43,757 nt of DNA from the NCBI GenBank assembly GCA_903885565.1, contig CAISJI010000261.1, positions 1 through 43,757 on the forward strand, in the 5' to 3' direction. The notes under the pieces were generated by a model, which was not told the origin of the DNA, made no database searches, and worked only from the letters and a program-made list of their open reading frames with translations. This DNA comes from an uncultured Planctomycetaceae bacterium (GTDB lineage: Bacteria; Planctomycetota; Planctomycetia; Pirellulales; UBA1268). Within the stretch, counting starts at the first letter, position 1. Each line of letters starts with the position of its first letter. Of the stretch, positions 25,549 through 34,808 are shown piece by piece. Both the position numbers and the translations under genes were made by a program.

Positions 25549-26963
25549 TCGGTGAGCCGGAAATCTCGGCCTTGGTAGGGGAACGTGAGCCGTAGGTGGT
25601 CGATCCCCATCAGGTGCAGGATCGTGGCGTTGAGATCGTGCACATGCACCTTCTGCTCCGGAGTCGTGATCTGGTAACAGTAGTCGTCGGTCGCTCCCCA
25701 CGTGAGCCCTGGCTTGATCCCCGCCCCTGCGAGGAGCGTCGTGAAGCACCGGGGATGGTGATCGCGGCCGTAATCGGTGGCGGTGAGCGCGCCTTGCGAA
25801 TAGATCGTGCGACCGAATTCCCCTCCCCATACAACCAGCGTTTCATCAAGCAGGCCCCGCTGGCCCAGATCGTCCAGAAGGGCGCCAGTGGCCTGATCGG
25901 TGTCCTGACACTGCCCGCGGATCGCCGCCGGGAGGCCGCCGTGGTGGTCCCAGCCCATGTGAAACAGTTGCACAAACCGCACGCCGCGCTCGGAGAGCCG
26001 CCGGGCCAGCAAACAGTTGAAGGCATAGCTGCCGGTCCGCTTCACATCGGGGCCATAGGCCTCAAGCACATGCTGCGGCTCATCGGAGAAATCGATCAGC
26101 TCCGGCACGCTCTGCTGCATACGAAAGGCCATCTCATACTGGCTGGTGCGGGCGGCGATATCGGGATCTGCCAGCAGAGCCGAGCGCTGGCCATTGAGCG
26201 CTGCGATCCGATCGAGCGTGCTGCGGCGCAGTTGCCGATCGATGCCGGGTGGATCGGTGAGATAGAGCACCGGATCGCCAGTGTTGCGAAATTTCACCCC
26301 TTGGTGCCGCGTCGCGAGAAACCCTGAGCCCCACAGCCGATCGTAGAGTGGTTGGTCGTCTTTGCGGCCGCTGCCGAAGCTCGTCAGCACGATGAACGCG
26401 GGGAGATCGGCATTTTCGCTCCCCAGGCCATAGCTGATCCAGGAGCCGATGCTCGGCCGGCCGGCCAACTGGCTGCCAGTCTGGAAAAATGTGATCGCCG
26501 GATCGTGGTTGATCGCCTCGGTGTGCATGGAGCGGATCATGCACCAGCGGTCTGCCTGCCGGCCGATGTTGGGCAACAGTTCGCTGAACCACATGCCGCT
26601 CTCGCCATGCTGCCGAAACGAGAACATCGACGGAGCAATGGGAAAATTTTTCTGGCCACTGGTCATCGTCGTCAGCCGCTGCCCCTGCCGGATCGACTCC
26701 GGCAGATCCTCGCCGCGGTGATCGACAAGCCCCGGCTTGGGATCGAACAGATCCATCTGCGAGGGGGCCCCCGACTGAAACAGGTAAATCACCCGCTTCG
26801 CCCGCGCCGGGAAATTCGGAAAAACTCCCTGCGGCACCGGCGAAGCTCCCGCCAGTCCAGCCAGCGCCGCCATCCCCAAGCCACCGGCAGACCCCAGGAA
26901 GGCGCGGCGATTGAGCGCGTCCTGAACCCGCAGCCGGGCCTGTTCGTCGCGGGGAGAGTTCAT
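25512..26963 (-). CDS. DUF1501 Tat-exported protein (sulfatase-like fold)
   Basis: 483 residues; TGGAG 6 bases before ATG 26963. A twin-arginine-type signal (NRRAFLGSAGGLGMAALAGLAGA) is followed by the DUF1501 pattern: RVIYLFQSGAPSQMDLFDPKP near residue 60, MIRSMHTEAINHDPA, QLAGRPSIGSWISYGLG, VRFVQLFHMGWDHHGG, TLVVWGGEFGRT and GRDHHPRCFTTLLAGAGIKPG. The metal-site-like residues (WDHHGG, GGEFGRT, DHHP) are the hallmark of this alkaline-phosphatase/sulfatase-like superfamily. Its reaction is unproven. It follows its PSD partner by 24 bp, a pairing repeated many times per genome in planctomycetes. Confidence 0.92.
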   Translation of the reverse strand: MNSPRDEQARLRVQDALNRRAFLGSAGGLGMAALAGLAGASPVPQGVFPNFPARAKRVIYLFQSGAPSQMDLFDPKPGLVDHRGEDLPESIRQGQRLTTMTSGQKNFPIAPSMFSFRQHGESGMWFSELLPNIGRQADRWCMIRSMHTEAINHDPAITFFQTGSQLAGRPSIGSWISYGLGSENADLPAFIVLTSFGSGRKDDQPLYDRLWGSGFLATRHQGVKFRNTGDPVLYLTDPPGIDRQLRRSTLDRIAALNGQRSALLADPDIAARTSQYEMAFRMQQSVPELIDFSDEPQHVLEAYGPDVKRTGSYAFNCLLARRLSERGVRFVQLFHMGWDHHGGLPAAIRGQCQDTDQATGALLDDLGQRGLLDETLVVWGGEFGRTIYSQGALTATDYGRDHHPRCFTTLLAGAGIKPGLTWGATDDYCYQITTPEQKVHVHDLNATILHLMGIDHLRLTFPYQGRDFRLTDVHGEVVKGILS

Positions 26964-26987
26964 GGCATGCTCCAGAGGGAGAAAAGG

Positions 26988-29900
26988 CTAAGGTCGCATC
27001 ACGAATTCATCGAGGTTCATCAGCACATTGGCTGAGAGGGCATAGGCGGCGCGGTCGGCCGCAGAGAGGCCTTCCGGCGGCGCGGCTGTGGCACTGGCCA
27101 GATACTTCTCAGCCGAGGCTGGATCGGCTGTGAACCGCTGCAGATCGCTGGTAAATCCGGCCACAAGCGCCGCGAGTTCTTCAGGCGCCGGCTCACGGCA
27201 CAATGCCAGGTGAAACCCGCGGCCGATCCGCCCGGCAGGCGTCGCGCCCCCCTCAGCAATCATCCGGGCGGCAAGTCCGTGGGCCGCCTCCACGAACGTC
27301 GGTTCGTTGAGCAGCGCCAAGGCCTGCAGCGGGGTGTTGGTGCGCGATCGTTTCACCGTGCAGATTTCGCGACTCGGCGCATCGAAGAGCAGCATCGTGG
27401 GGGGGGCGGCGGTCCGTTTCCAGATCGTGTACATCGTGCGCCGGTGGCGGCCGGGGCCGGTGTCAGCCTTGTAGCCGCGCAGGTCGCCATACTTGCTCGT
27501 CTCATCCCACACTCCTTCCGGCATCCAGGGACGCACGCTCGGCCCCCCTACCGTCGGTACGAGGAAGCCAGCGACTCCCAGCGCCTGATCGCGCACCGCC
27601 TCGCCGCTGAGGCGGATCCGGGCCATGCGGGAGAGCAGTCGGTTCTCCGGATCGCGGGCCATACTGGCGGGTGTTACGTTCGCTGCCTGCCGGTAGGTGG
27701 CGCTGGCGAGGATCAGTTTGAGCATTCCCTTGATGTCATAGCGGGCCGGCGCGGAACCATTCACCGGCGGCATGGCCGTGGGCTCCATGAATTCTGCCGC
27801 CAGCCAATCGAGCAGTTCCGGATGGCTGGGATATTCCGCCTGCGATCCCAGATTCTCGCTCGTCTTCACGATCCCGGTGCCAAACAGCCGCTCCCACTGT
27901 CGGTTCACCCACACTCGTGAGGTGAGCGGATGACTCGGATCGACAATCCAGCGCGCCAGCGCGAGCCGATTGGCGGGTGTGCCTTCCGGCATTGGTGGCA
28001 GAAATGCCGGTAGCGCCGGCTCTACCTTCTCCCCCCGCTTGTCGTATTCGCCGCGCTGCAGCACAAACGCCTGCCGCGGCGCGCCCTCCCGCATTACCAT
28101 GGCGCTGGGGAGCGTGGCGCGGAAGTCGGCGGTGCTTTTCTTGGCGGCAGCCAGCGTCGCCTCAGCCCGGCGGATTGGGCCGTCGGCCTGCGTACGGTAA
28201 TGGGCGATGATGGCCGCCTGCTGCTCGGGCGTGCGTTGGTCCCGCGGCAGTGCGATGGCTGCCTGCAGATCTGCTGGGAGCGCAACGCCCCCCGCTCCGA
28301 GCAGCGCCGGATCGGCCGCCGCGAGGCGCAGACGAAATCGGCCGATCGAATGGCCGTCGATCGCTTCCTGGCGAATCCGTACCACAATGCGGGAATTCTG
28401 GGGCACAGCCACCCGGCTGCCGGCGATCACTGCCAGCGTGCGGGGCTGATGCTTGGTGGGGTCGTTGCCGTCGATCGCCCAGCCCTTCCCCTGCTCCCCC
28501 TTGAGCACCCCAGCCGCCGGCCAACCGGCCTGTTCATAGTCGGCCTCGGCACGCACAAGTTCCACCGGCAGCGGGGGAGCGTCACCGGGTGGATCGATCT
28601 CCACCTCCAGCTTCGAAACGACGATATTTCCGTTCCCGGTGCGGGCGAAGCCCCCCGGGCCGGCGAGCGCGCGATCGGGCAACACCTCCAGCCGCAGGCC
28701 GCTGAAGTGCTCCGCCGGGAGCAGGCCTCCCAACACGTAGGTATCCCGCGGCGGATTCGCCCCCTCCACATTCCACGAGCCATCCTCGCTGCGGCGGAAG
28801 CTCGCCCCGCCAGCCGCAGAGAGCTCCAGGGGCTCAAATGTCCGCCACAATTCCGGGCCAGCCGAGAGCTGCGCGCGAAGCGAATCGGCCCACGCTTCCG
28901 CCAACGGGCCGCTGTTGTCGATCTCCAGTTTGACAATCCCCTCGGCCGCCGCTTCAAGCTGCTCAAGCCTCGCCAGTTCAGCCGCCTGCGAAGCGCTCGG
29001 CACGCTGAGCGTGGGGGAGGTGTTCTTGGCATCCCCCTGCAGCGTGCCCGACTCATCGATCGAGTTGAAGAAGGCGAACAGCGCATAGAACTCGCGCTGC
29101 GTGAGGGGATCATATTTGTGGTCGTGGCACCGGGCGCAGCCAACGGTCAGCCCCAGCCAGGTCTGGCCGGTCGTCTCCACCCGGTCGATCACCGTTTCCA
29201 CGCGCCATTCCTCGTCGATCAGCCCCCCCTCGCCATTGAGCCGGTGGTTGCGATTGAAGCCGGTGGCCACGATCTGCTCGGGCGTGGCATTGGGGAGCAG
29301 GTCGCCTGCCAATTGCGCAACAGTGAACTGATCGAACGGCAGGTTGCGGTTGTAGGCGGCAATCACCCAGTCGCGCCACGGCCAGTTGTAGCGGCTGGAA
29401 TCGGATTGAAACCCGTTGCTGTCGGCGTAGCGCGCCGCATCGAGCCAGTCCACCGCCATCCGTTCACCAAAGTGCGGGCTGGCCAGCTTGGCATCGACAT
29501 ACCTCTCATAGGCCTCGGCAGAGCGATCGGCCACGAATGTTTCCACCTCGGCTGGCGTGGGGGGCAGGCCGGTGAGATCGAGGCTCACGCGCCGGGCGAG
29601 CGTCACCCGATCAGCCTCAGGGCTGGGCGCCAGCCCCTCCTGCTCGAGCCGCGCCAGGATAAATCGATCGATCGGTGTCTTCGCCCATGCCTGATCCTTG
29701 ACCGCGGGCAACGCTGGCCTAGAAATCTGTTCAAACGCCCAGTGGCCCCGATACTCCGCCCCTTCGGCGATCCAGCGGGTCAGAATCTCTGCCTCCGCAG
29801 CCGTGACCGGCTTGCCGACATGGGGGGGCGGCATAATCGTCTCGGGATCGTGGCTGGTCACTCTGGCCAGAAGGGCGCTGGCCGCAGGCGTGCCCGGCGC

Positions 29901-30215
29901 GATGGCCACAGCCCCACTCGGGAGGTCGGCCACCGCTTGGGCCCGCAGGTCGAGGCGGAGATCGGCCTGCCGATCCTCGGCGTCGGGGCCATGGCAGGTG
30001 AAGCAGCGGTCTGACAGGATGGGGCGCACATCCCGGTTGAAGTCGATGCGAGCCCCCGCCGGCTCAGCGGCCCAAAGCCCTCCGCTGGAAAGCATCTCTG
30101 GCAGCGGGCAGACTCCGGTCAGCCAGCCAGCCAACCAGATCCAGACGGCCCAGACCGGCACACCGCGCCGCATCCCTGCGCACGCTGCACGACCAACAAT
30201 CCTGCTTGCAAGCAT
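26988..30215 (-). CDS. PSD-type exported protein: cytochrome c, DUF1549 and DUF1553 domains
   Basis: 1075 residues from ATG 30215 (AGG about 8 bases upstream; GTG 30224 is an alternative). Order: signal segment; PSCyt1 cytochrome-c-like domain with heme motif CFTCHG (about 71) and a possible distal Met in ETIMPPPHVGKP; DUF1549 (PIDRFILARLEQEGLAPSPEADRVTLARRVSLDLTGLPPTPAEV); a middle region with a lectin/concanavalin-like part (about 440-640); and C-terminal DUF1553 (DPSHPLTSRVWVNRQWERLFGTGIV, SHPELLDWLA, RLSGEAVRDQAL, LNEPTFVEAA). A second CARCHDHKYDP motif lies inside DUF1549. The family is a planctomycete hallmark with a probable redox or polymer-degrading envelope role. It is the first gene of the DUF1501 pair. 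Confidence 0.92.
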   Translation of the reverse strand: MLASRIVGRAACAGMRRGVPVWAVWIWLAGWLTGVCPLPEMLSSGGLWAAEPAGARIDFNRDVRPILSDRCFTCHGPDAEDRQADLRLDLRAQAVADLPSGAVAIAPGTPAASALLARVTSHDPETIMPPPHVGKPVTAAEAEILTRWIAEGAEYRGHWAFEQISRPALPAVKDQAWAKTPIDRFILARLEQEGLAPSPEADRVTLARRVSLDLTGLPPTPAEVETFVADRSAEAYERYVDAKLASPHFGERMAVDWLDAARYADSNGFQSDSSRYNWPWRDWVIAAYNRNLPFDQFTVAQLAGDLLPNATPEQIVATGFNRNHRLNGEGGLIDEEWRVETVIDRVETTGQTWLGLTVGCARCHDHKYDPLTQREFYALFAFFNSIDESGTLQGDAKNTSPTLSVPSASQAAELARLEQLEAAAEGIVKLEIDNSGPLAEAWADSLRAQLSAGPELWRTFEPLELSAAGGASFRRSEDGSWNVEGANPPRDTYVLGGLLPAEHFSGLRLEVLPDRALAGPGGFARTGNGNIVVSKLEVEIDPPGDAPPLPVELVRAEADYEQAGWPAAGVLKGEQGKGWAIDGNDPTKHQPRTLAVIAGSRVAVPQNSRIVVRIRQEAIDGHSIGRFRLRLAAADPALLGAGGVALPADLQAAIALPRDQRTPEQQAAIIAHYRTQADGPIRRAEATLAAAKKSTADFRATLPSAMVMREGAPRQAFVLQRGEYDKRGEKVEPALPAFLPPMPEGTPANRLALARWIVDPSHPLTSRVWVNRQWERLFGTGIVKTSENLGSQAEYPSHPELLDWLAAEFMEPTAMPPVNGSAPARYDIKGMLKLILASATYRQAANVTPASMARDPENRLLSRMARIRLSGEAVRDQALGVAGFLVPTVGGPSVRPWMPEGVWDETSKYGDLRGYKADTGPGRHRRTMYTIWKRTAAPPTMLLFDAPSREICTVKRSRTNTPLQALALLNEPTFVEAAHGLAARMIAEGGATPAGRIGRGFHLALCREPAPEELAALVAGFTSDLQRFTADPASAEKYLASATAAPPEGLSAADRAAYALSANVLMNLDEFVMRP

Positions 30216-30301
30216 CGGCGGCACCTGCCGGGGTGGTGGAACTGATGCTCCTATTATAGTTCACCAGCCACCTCGCTATCACCGGCAGATTGGGAGTGAT
30301 T

Positions 30302-30342
30302 AGCAGGCTGTGGATAAAGTGATCCGCCGCTGGATGCGGCGG
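30302..30342 (+). repeat. Second dispersed repeat family, copy B
   Basis: Partner of 20615-20655, with the identical hairpin CCGCCGC-TGGAT-GCGGCGG at 30324-30342. It lies 87 bp upstream of the PSD gene start and 80 bp downstream of the coiled-coil gene's stop (both genes minus strand). Confidence 0.7.
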
Positions 30343-30385
30343 CAGACACCCTTGAAAAACCTTGGCTTTTTCGGGGGTGTTCCAA

Positions 30386-30416
30386 GTGGAAAAAGGTCAG
30401 GGATGACTTTTTCCAC
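30386..30416. terminator. Perfect 10-bp hairpin after the coiled-coil gene
   Basis: GTGGAAAAAG (30386-30395), 11-nt loop, CTTTTTCCAC (30407-30416). It begins 6 bp past the stop of the minus-strand coiled-coil gene, where a terminator would sit, but no U-run follows on that strand. An AAAAA...TTTTT pair at about 30355-30371 lies just beyond. Confidence 0.4.
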
Positions 30417-30422
30417 GGACAG

Positions 30423-31112
30423 CTAGAGCTTGGCTGGGGGCTCACTGGCCCCCCGTTTGAGCCGCTCGACTTCCGCTTCGAGCCTGCGGATGCGCTCCTC
30501 CATCTCGCCAAACCGGCGGCGGGCCTGCTCCATGCGCTCCTGAATCTCGGCCCGCATTCGCTGCCCTGCCTCGGGGGGCCCGCCATATACCGGCTGCGGC
30601 GCCGGATGAGAGCCAGGGTGTGGAGGGGGTGAGGCGTGCAACTGCGCTTCGATTCGGGAGAGCTTCTCCATCACTTCATCGAGCCGGCGCATGACAAGCG
30701 GCGCATGAGGGCTGCTCTGGCTGCCTGGCGGTGGCCCACGCCGAAAGCCAGACTGCCCCTGCCAGCCGCGCTCCGGTCCACCCCGCCCGGGCGGCGGACG
30801 GTGTGCCTCCGGCCGCGGTGGCCGCCGACTGTCTGCTGGTGCCGGACCATTCTTCCGGTGTCGTCTCAATTCTTCCCGCTCCTCCTCGTTATCGTCGTCA
30901 TCTTCGTCGGCGCTGCCGGGGCCATCCTTCAAGGCCGCGCTCTCCTGTGGCGAAAGCAGCTTGGTCGGATCGATGTCGGTCGCCACTGCTGCCCGCGGGG
31001 CCTCCGTTGCCACCAGAGTGGTCGGCAGATCGCCAGCCGGTTGCGGCGCGGTGTCGGCCGAGGGGGCGAGCCAGGCGGTGGCGGCCAGCAGGAGGGCGAA
31101 GCGCATGCTCAT
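30423..31112 (-). CDS. Exported acidic/coiled-coil protein, unknown
   Basis: 229 residues from ATG 31112 with AGAGGA 7 bases upstream. Signal peptide (RFALLLAATAWLAPSADTA), then an acidic run (SADEDDDDNEEEREELRRH, about 68-86), a Pro/Gly/Arg-rich stretch (about 90-135), and two helices with heptad character (VMRRLDEVMEKLSRIEAQL; then AEIQERMEQARRRFGEMEERIRRLEAEVERLKRG at the end). No family recognised. The coiled coil suggests oligomerisation in the periplasm. Divergent from the methyltransferase operon. Confidence 0.7.
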   Translation of the reverse strand: MSMRFALLLAATAWLAPSADTAPQPAGDLPTTLVATEAPRAAVATDIDPTKLLSPQESAALKDGPGSADEDDDDNEEEREELRRHRKNGPAPADSRRPPRPEAHRPPPGRGGPERGWQGQSGFRRGPPPGSQSSPHAPLVMRRLDEVMEKLSRIEAQLHASPPPHPGSHPAPQPVYGGPPEAGQRMRAEIQERMEQARRRFGEMEERIRRLEAEVERLKRGASEPPAKL

Positions 31113-31221
31113 CGGTTTTTCCTCTCAGAAAAGAGTCAGAAAGTGTTCGTCCCTTCAACGGTTCAGGGGGGAAAGGGTTTCGTTTGGGTTGCACTCGGCA
31201 GGAGCGTATTCTGACAGCGAC

Positions 31222-32178
31222 ATGCAAGAGCCGCCCGATATCCCCGCAGACGACGCTCTCCTCATCGATTTCGGGGCCGGCCGCCGGCTGGAGAAACTGG
31301 GCGGGATTCTGGTCGATCGCCCCTTGCCGCAGGCGCGCCTGCCGAAAAAGCTCCCTGCGCTCTGGGCGGCGGCCAGCGTTCGCTATTCTCTCTTGGCCAA
31401 CCGGGAAACGCGTCGCTTCGCCGGGGCACAGGCAGCGGGGCAGGAACGGGGTCAGTGGGAATTTTCTGGCCCCCTGCCCGATCCCTGGCAGATCGAACTG
31501 CCGCTTCACCCCGACCGGCTCCTGCTGGAGGTGCGCCCCGCCCCCTCGGGCCAGACGGGGCTGTTTCTGGAACAGCTCGGCCAATGGCAATGGCTCCGAC
31601 GCGTCACGCCGCCGGGAGCGCGGGTGCTGTCGCTGTTTGCCCATTCCGGCGCCGCATCGCTGGCGCTGGCCGCGGCCGGCGCCGAGGTGGTGCATGTCGA
31701 TGCCTCATCACAGGCAGTGGCGCTGGCCCGCCGCAATGCCGAGGCCTCGCAATTGGCCCACGCCCCCATCCGGTGGGTGTGCGAGGATGCTCACACGTTC
31801 GTCGCCCGCCAACTGCGGCGGGGAGAGCGGTTTGATGGGGTGGTGCTCGATCCACCCTCCTGGGGCCATGGTCCCAAGGGGCAGGCTTTCGCTATCGACC
31901 GTGACCTCCTCCCGCTGCTCGACGACGTCGCGGCGCTCGTCGCGGGAGCAGGCTCGCCACGGCATGCCAGCCCCGCCGGCCCGATCCTGCTCTCCTGCCA
32001 TTCATCCGGCTGGTATCCACGCCGTCTCCACGACACACTGGCTGATTCGTTCGCCGCGTGGGCGTCGAACCGGAGAATTGAATCGGGAGAGCTCACCTCC
32101 CGCGATGCTTCCGGCCGCCTGCTCGCGCAGGGCGCTTTTGCACGGATCGAACCCAACCGCCTGACGTCATCCCCATGA
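31222..32178 (+). CDS. Class I SAM-dependent RNA methyltransferase (RlmI-like core)
   Basis: 318 residues from ATG 31222; the longer upstream frame runs back across a divergent gene and was rejected. The Rossmann methyltransferase motifs are visible: VLSLFAHSGAASLALAAAGAEVVHVDAS (motif I and the acidic end of strand 2), WVCEDAHTFV, and catalytic VVLDPPSWG. The N-terminal part (GRRLEKLGGILVDRPLPQA) and the GLFLEQ strand resemble the COG1092 family (RlmI/RlmK, 23S rRNA m5C or m7G), without an obvious PUA domain. The precise nucleotide cannot be told. The stop overlaps the next gene (ATGA). Confidence 0.85.
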   Translation: MQEPPDIPADDALLIDFGAGRRLEKLGGILVDRPLPQARLPKKLPALWAAASVRYSLLANRETRRFAGAQAAGQERGQWEFSGPLPDPWQIELPLHPDRLLLEVRPAPSGQTGLFLEQLGQWQWLRRVTPPGARVLSLFAHSGAASLALAAAGAEVVHVDASSQAVALARRNAEASQLAHAPIRWVCEDAHTFVARQLRRGERFDGVVLDPPSWGHGPKGQAFAIDRDLLPLLDDVAALVAGAGSPRHASPAGPILLSCHSSGWYPRRLHDTLADSFAAWASNRRIESGELTSRDASGRLLAQGAFARIEPNRLTSSP

Positions 32179-33059
32179 TGCCCCACGAAATCATCCAGAG
32201 TGCCTCCAATCCGCGCGTGCGTCAGGCGGCGCTGCTGCGCGATGCGGCCGAGCGCCGCAGCACCGGCCACACGCTCGTCGACGGCCTCCGCGAACTCTTT
32301 CGGGCGGCTCAAGCGGGCGTGCCGATCGTGGAGGTGTTTGTCGATGAAGGTGCCATGCATCAGCCGAGCCTGTCGGCAGGTGAGGACGCGCCGACGGGCC
32401 TCGACGGCTGGCTGGCCGCTCGTGCGGCCGAGGGCACTCGGGTGGCGATTGTGTCGCGCCGGGCGTTTGAAAAAATCGCCTTCGGCAGTCGCAACGAGGG
32501 TTGCGTGGGAGTGGTACGGTTCGCAGGCGCTGCGCTGGCTGACTGGGGCGTGACGTCGCCGGCGGCTGTGCTGCTGGTCGAGGGTGTCGAAAAACCGGGC
32601 AATCTGGGCGCGATTCTGCGCACCGCCGACGCGGCCGGGCTGGGGGGGGTGATCGTCTGCGACGGCCGCACCGATCTGGCCAATCCGGCCGTGATCCGCG
32701 CCAGCCTCGGCACGGTGTTCACGGTTCCGCTGGCCTGCGGCACCACCGCGCAGGCAATCGAGTGGTGCCGCACGCACTCGCGCCGCGTCATCGCCGCCAT
32801 GCCGGAAGGGGAAAAACTCTGGCACTCCGCACCGCTCGGTCAACAGACCGCCATTCTGCTGGGCAGCGAAGCGCATGGCATCTCTCCCGCCTGGCGGGAG
32901 GCTGCCGCTGCGGGAAGAATTCTCTGGGAAACGATCCGCCTGCCGATGCGGGGTCGGGCCGACAGTCTCAATGTTTCGGCGACCGCGGCCGTGCTGGCGT
33001 ATGAGTCGCTGCGCCAGGCTGACCTCAGCACGCCCCCTCCCTCTGGTTGCCCCTCATGA
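32175..33059 (+). CDS. SpoU/TrmH-family RNA 2'-O-methyltransferase
   Basis: 294 residues. N-terminal substrate-binding part (EIIQSASNPRVRQAALLRDAAERRSTGHTLVDGLRELFRAA) is followed by the knotted SPOUT domain with all three motifs: EGVEKPGNLGAILRTADA, LLGSEAHGIS, and LPMRGRADSLNVSATAAVLAYE. Members methylate ribose 2'-OH in rRNA or tRNA; the architecture resembles RlmB/TsnR-type enzymes. It overlaps the upstream methyltransferase and the downstream unknown gene by 4 bp each. Confidence 0.92.
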   Translation: MMPHEIIQSASNPRVRQAALLRDAAERRSTGHTLVDGLRELFRAAQAGVPIVEVFVDEGAMHQPSLSAGEDAPTGLDGWLAARAAEGTRVAIVSRRAFEKIAFGSRNEGCVGVVRFAGAALADWGVTSPAAVLLVEGVEKPGNLGAILRTADAAGLGGVIVCDGRTDLANPAVIRASLGTVFTVPLACGTTAQAIEWCRTHSRRVIAAMPEGEKLWHSAPLGQQTAILLGSEAHGISPAWREAAAAGRILWETIRLPMRGRADSLNVSATAAVLAYESLRQADLSTPPPSGCPS

Positions 33060-34351
33060 CAAACGCCTCCCCAGCGCCCACCGGCGCCAGCGATCCGCTC
33101 TTCGACGCGCTCGAATCGACGGCGGCCAGCGCCGGAATAAGAGCGATGTTTGCCCTGCTCGCAGAACGGTTGGCTGCGCAGCAGCGCTGGCATGCCCTGT
33201 TTGATGCTCGGCTGCTCGAGGCGCGGGCCACGCTGGGCCTGCCGCTGACGGGCGAATTGGTCATCGAGCCGGAAGCCACTCCCGCCACGCCGGCGTCGCC
33301 CGCCCCGCTGGCGTCGCCTGGCAGCGAAGTCGATGCCCGCTCACTGGCAGCCTGCCGGGAGGTGGGCTGGCCGCTGGTCGAGGAGGGGCAGGTGGCGGCG
33401 GGCTGGATGTATCTGCGGGCTGCCGTGACACCCGCCGAGATGGCCGAACGTCTCGCGGGCTTGGTGGCCCGCCTGCCGGCGCAGGAAATGGGGGCCGCCG
33501 ATAATCCCGCCGAGGAGACCGCGCAGGAGATCATCCATGTCGCGCTCTGGGAGGGAGTCGATCCGGCGCTTGGGCTTTCGCTGCTCTTGGCCCGCAACGG
33601 CACCTGCAATGCGATCACCGCCTACGAACAGGCCGTCTCCCGGCTGCCCGCCCGGCGGCAGGAGCCGGCAGCGCGGCTGCTGGTGAACCATCTCTACAGC
33701 GAGATCCGGGCGAATCTGGCCCACGATCTGGCCAGTCGCGGCCGGCTCGCCACTGCCGAGAACGGCACCGGCATCGCCGGTCTGCTCGATGCCGCCGGCG
33801 GACTCACCGACGACGGTTCGATCCATGTCGATGTCTCACATCTGCAATCGGTGCTGCGCCTGGCGCGGGTCTGCACCGATCGCGAGACGCTTCAGCAGGC
33901 GTGGGAACTGGCCCGCTACGGCTGCCGACTGCCGCCGGAGGTGGTCTATCCCGGCGAGCCCCCGTTTGAAAATGTAGCGGAGGCCTCGCGTCACTTCTTC
34001 GGCGCCCAACTCGGCCACGACGTGCCGCAGGCAGTGGCCTACTTCCGCAAGGCAGCCGTGCTGGCAAAAGTCGAAGAGGCGGGCACGCTGCCGAGTGACA
34101 CGCTCATGCTGCTGCTCTGGCGGCTGGGGCGGCCTCAGGAGGCGCTCCATGCGGCGCTCCAGCGCCCCCATGCGGAAGGAATGCCCAGCGCCCCGCAGGC
34201 GATCGGCATGCTGCCCAGCCTCGTGGAACTGGCCTCCGCAGCCGGCGATTTTCAGGCCCTGCGGACGGCCTGCCGGCAGCATGGTGATACCACCACCTTC
34301 GCCGCCACACTCGTGGCCGAGCAGCGTGCCGCCTCGAAACGAGTTATCTGA
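33056..34351 (+). CDS. Helical protein of unknown function in the methyltransferase operon
   Basis: 431 residues from ATG 33056, which overlaps the SpoU stop (ATGA). No signal peptide. Ala/Leu-rich throughout, with many predicted helices of TPR-like spacing in the second half (LQSVLRLARVCTDRETLQQAWELARYG, DVPQAVAYFRKAAVLAKVEEAG, LLLWRLGRPQEALHAALQ). A Pro/Ala linker (PEATPATPASPAPLASP) at about 80-96 separates a short N-terminal domain. No family recognised. Strict coupling to two RNA methyltransferases suggests a link to RNA or ribosomes, or only coexpression. Confidence 0.75.
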   Translation: MTNASPAPTGASDPLFDALESTAASAGIRAMFALLAERLAAQQRWHALFDARLLEARATLGLPLTGELVIEPEATPATPASPAPLASPGSEVDARSLAACREVGWPLVEEGQVAAGWMYLRAAVTPAEMAERLAGLVARLPAQEMGAADNPAEETAQEIIHVALWEGVDPALGLSLLLARNGTCNAITAYEQAVSRLPARRQEPAARLLVNHLYSEIRANLAHDLASRGRLATAENGTGIAGLLDAAGGLTDDGSIHVDVSHLQSVLRLARVCTDRETLQQAWELARYGCRLPPEVVYPGEPPFENVAEASRHFFGAQLGHDVPQAVAYFRKAAVLAKVEEAGTLPSDTLMLLLWRLGRPQEALHAALQRPHAEGMPSAPQAIGMLPSLVELASAAGDFQALRTACRQHGDTTTFAATLVAEQRAASKRVI

Positions 34352-34808
34352 GCCAGCCGCAGCCGGGCATCAGCGCCAGCCATTTCCAGAGACAGCACTG
34401 GTGGCGGCAGGTGTCGCAGGGATTGTCGACGATGTAGCCCACTTCCTCCGGCGCCTGAAAACCGCGGCCGGGTGCTCTCTGCCAAGGGGCGAGCATTTCC
34501 GGCGGCCGGCTCATGCCGTTGCAATCCCGCCAGGAGTTGCACTCGTCGCACGGATCAGGACAGCCCGGTTCATCGTGCCGCGGTCCGCGGTAACGGGGAC
34601 CACAGCCGGTGTCGCCGCAGGGCGTGGTCTCACCATGTCCCGAGGGCCCACACGTCTGGCAGCCTTGGCAGGGAACTTCGGCCCGAGCCTGGCCCGCCTG
34701 CCAGCCGAAGCAGACGCCTGCCAGGATCACGACAGCCATCCAGGGCAGACAACCCGCCGGCCCACAGCCAGCAGCCCGGTTTACGATTGGTGAGAGTGTA
34801 GTGTCCAT
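34344..34808 (-). CDS. Small Cys-rich exported protein
   Basis: 154 residues from ATG 34808; GTG 34847 is a possible upstream start, and neither has a good ribosome site. A hydrophobic segment (LPWMAVVILAGVCFGW) precedes a Cys-rich mature region with CxxC and CxxxC spacings (CQGCQTC, CGDTGCG, CPDPCDEC, CDTCRHQCC), about 17 Cys in 110 residues. The 3' end overlaps the plus-strand unknown gene by 8 bp. No family recognised; disulfide-linked envelope protein or metal binding are both possible. Confidence 0.6.
   Translation of the reverse strand: MDTTLSPIVNRAAGCGPAGCLPWMAVVILAGVCFGWQAGQARAEVPCQGCQTCGPSGHGETTPCGDTGCGPRYRGPRHDEPGCPDPCDECNSWRDCNGMSRPPEMLAPWQRAPGRGFQAPEEVGYIVDNPCDTCRHQCCLWKWLALMPGCGWLR

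Noticed and set aside
28200..30014. 604-codon open frame on the plus strand
   Set aside because: Antisense to the PSD gene, which has heme and DUF1549/DUF1553 motifs.
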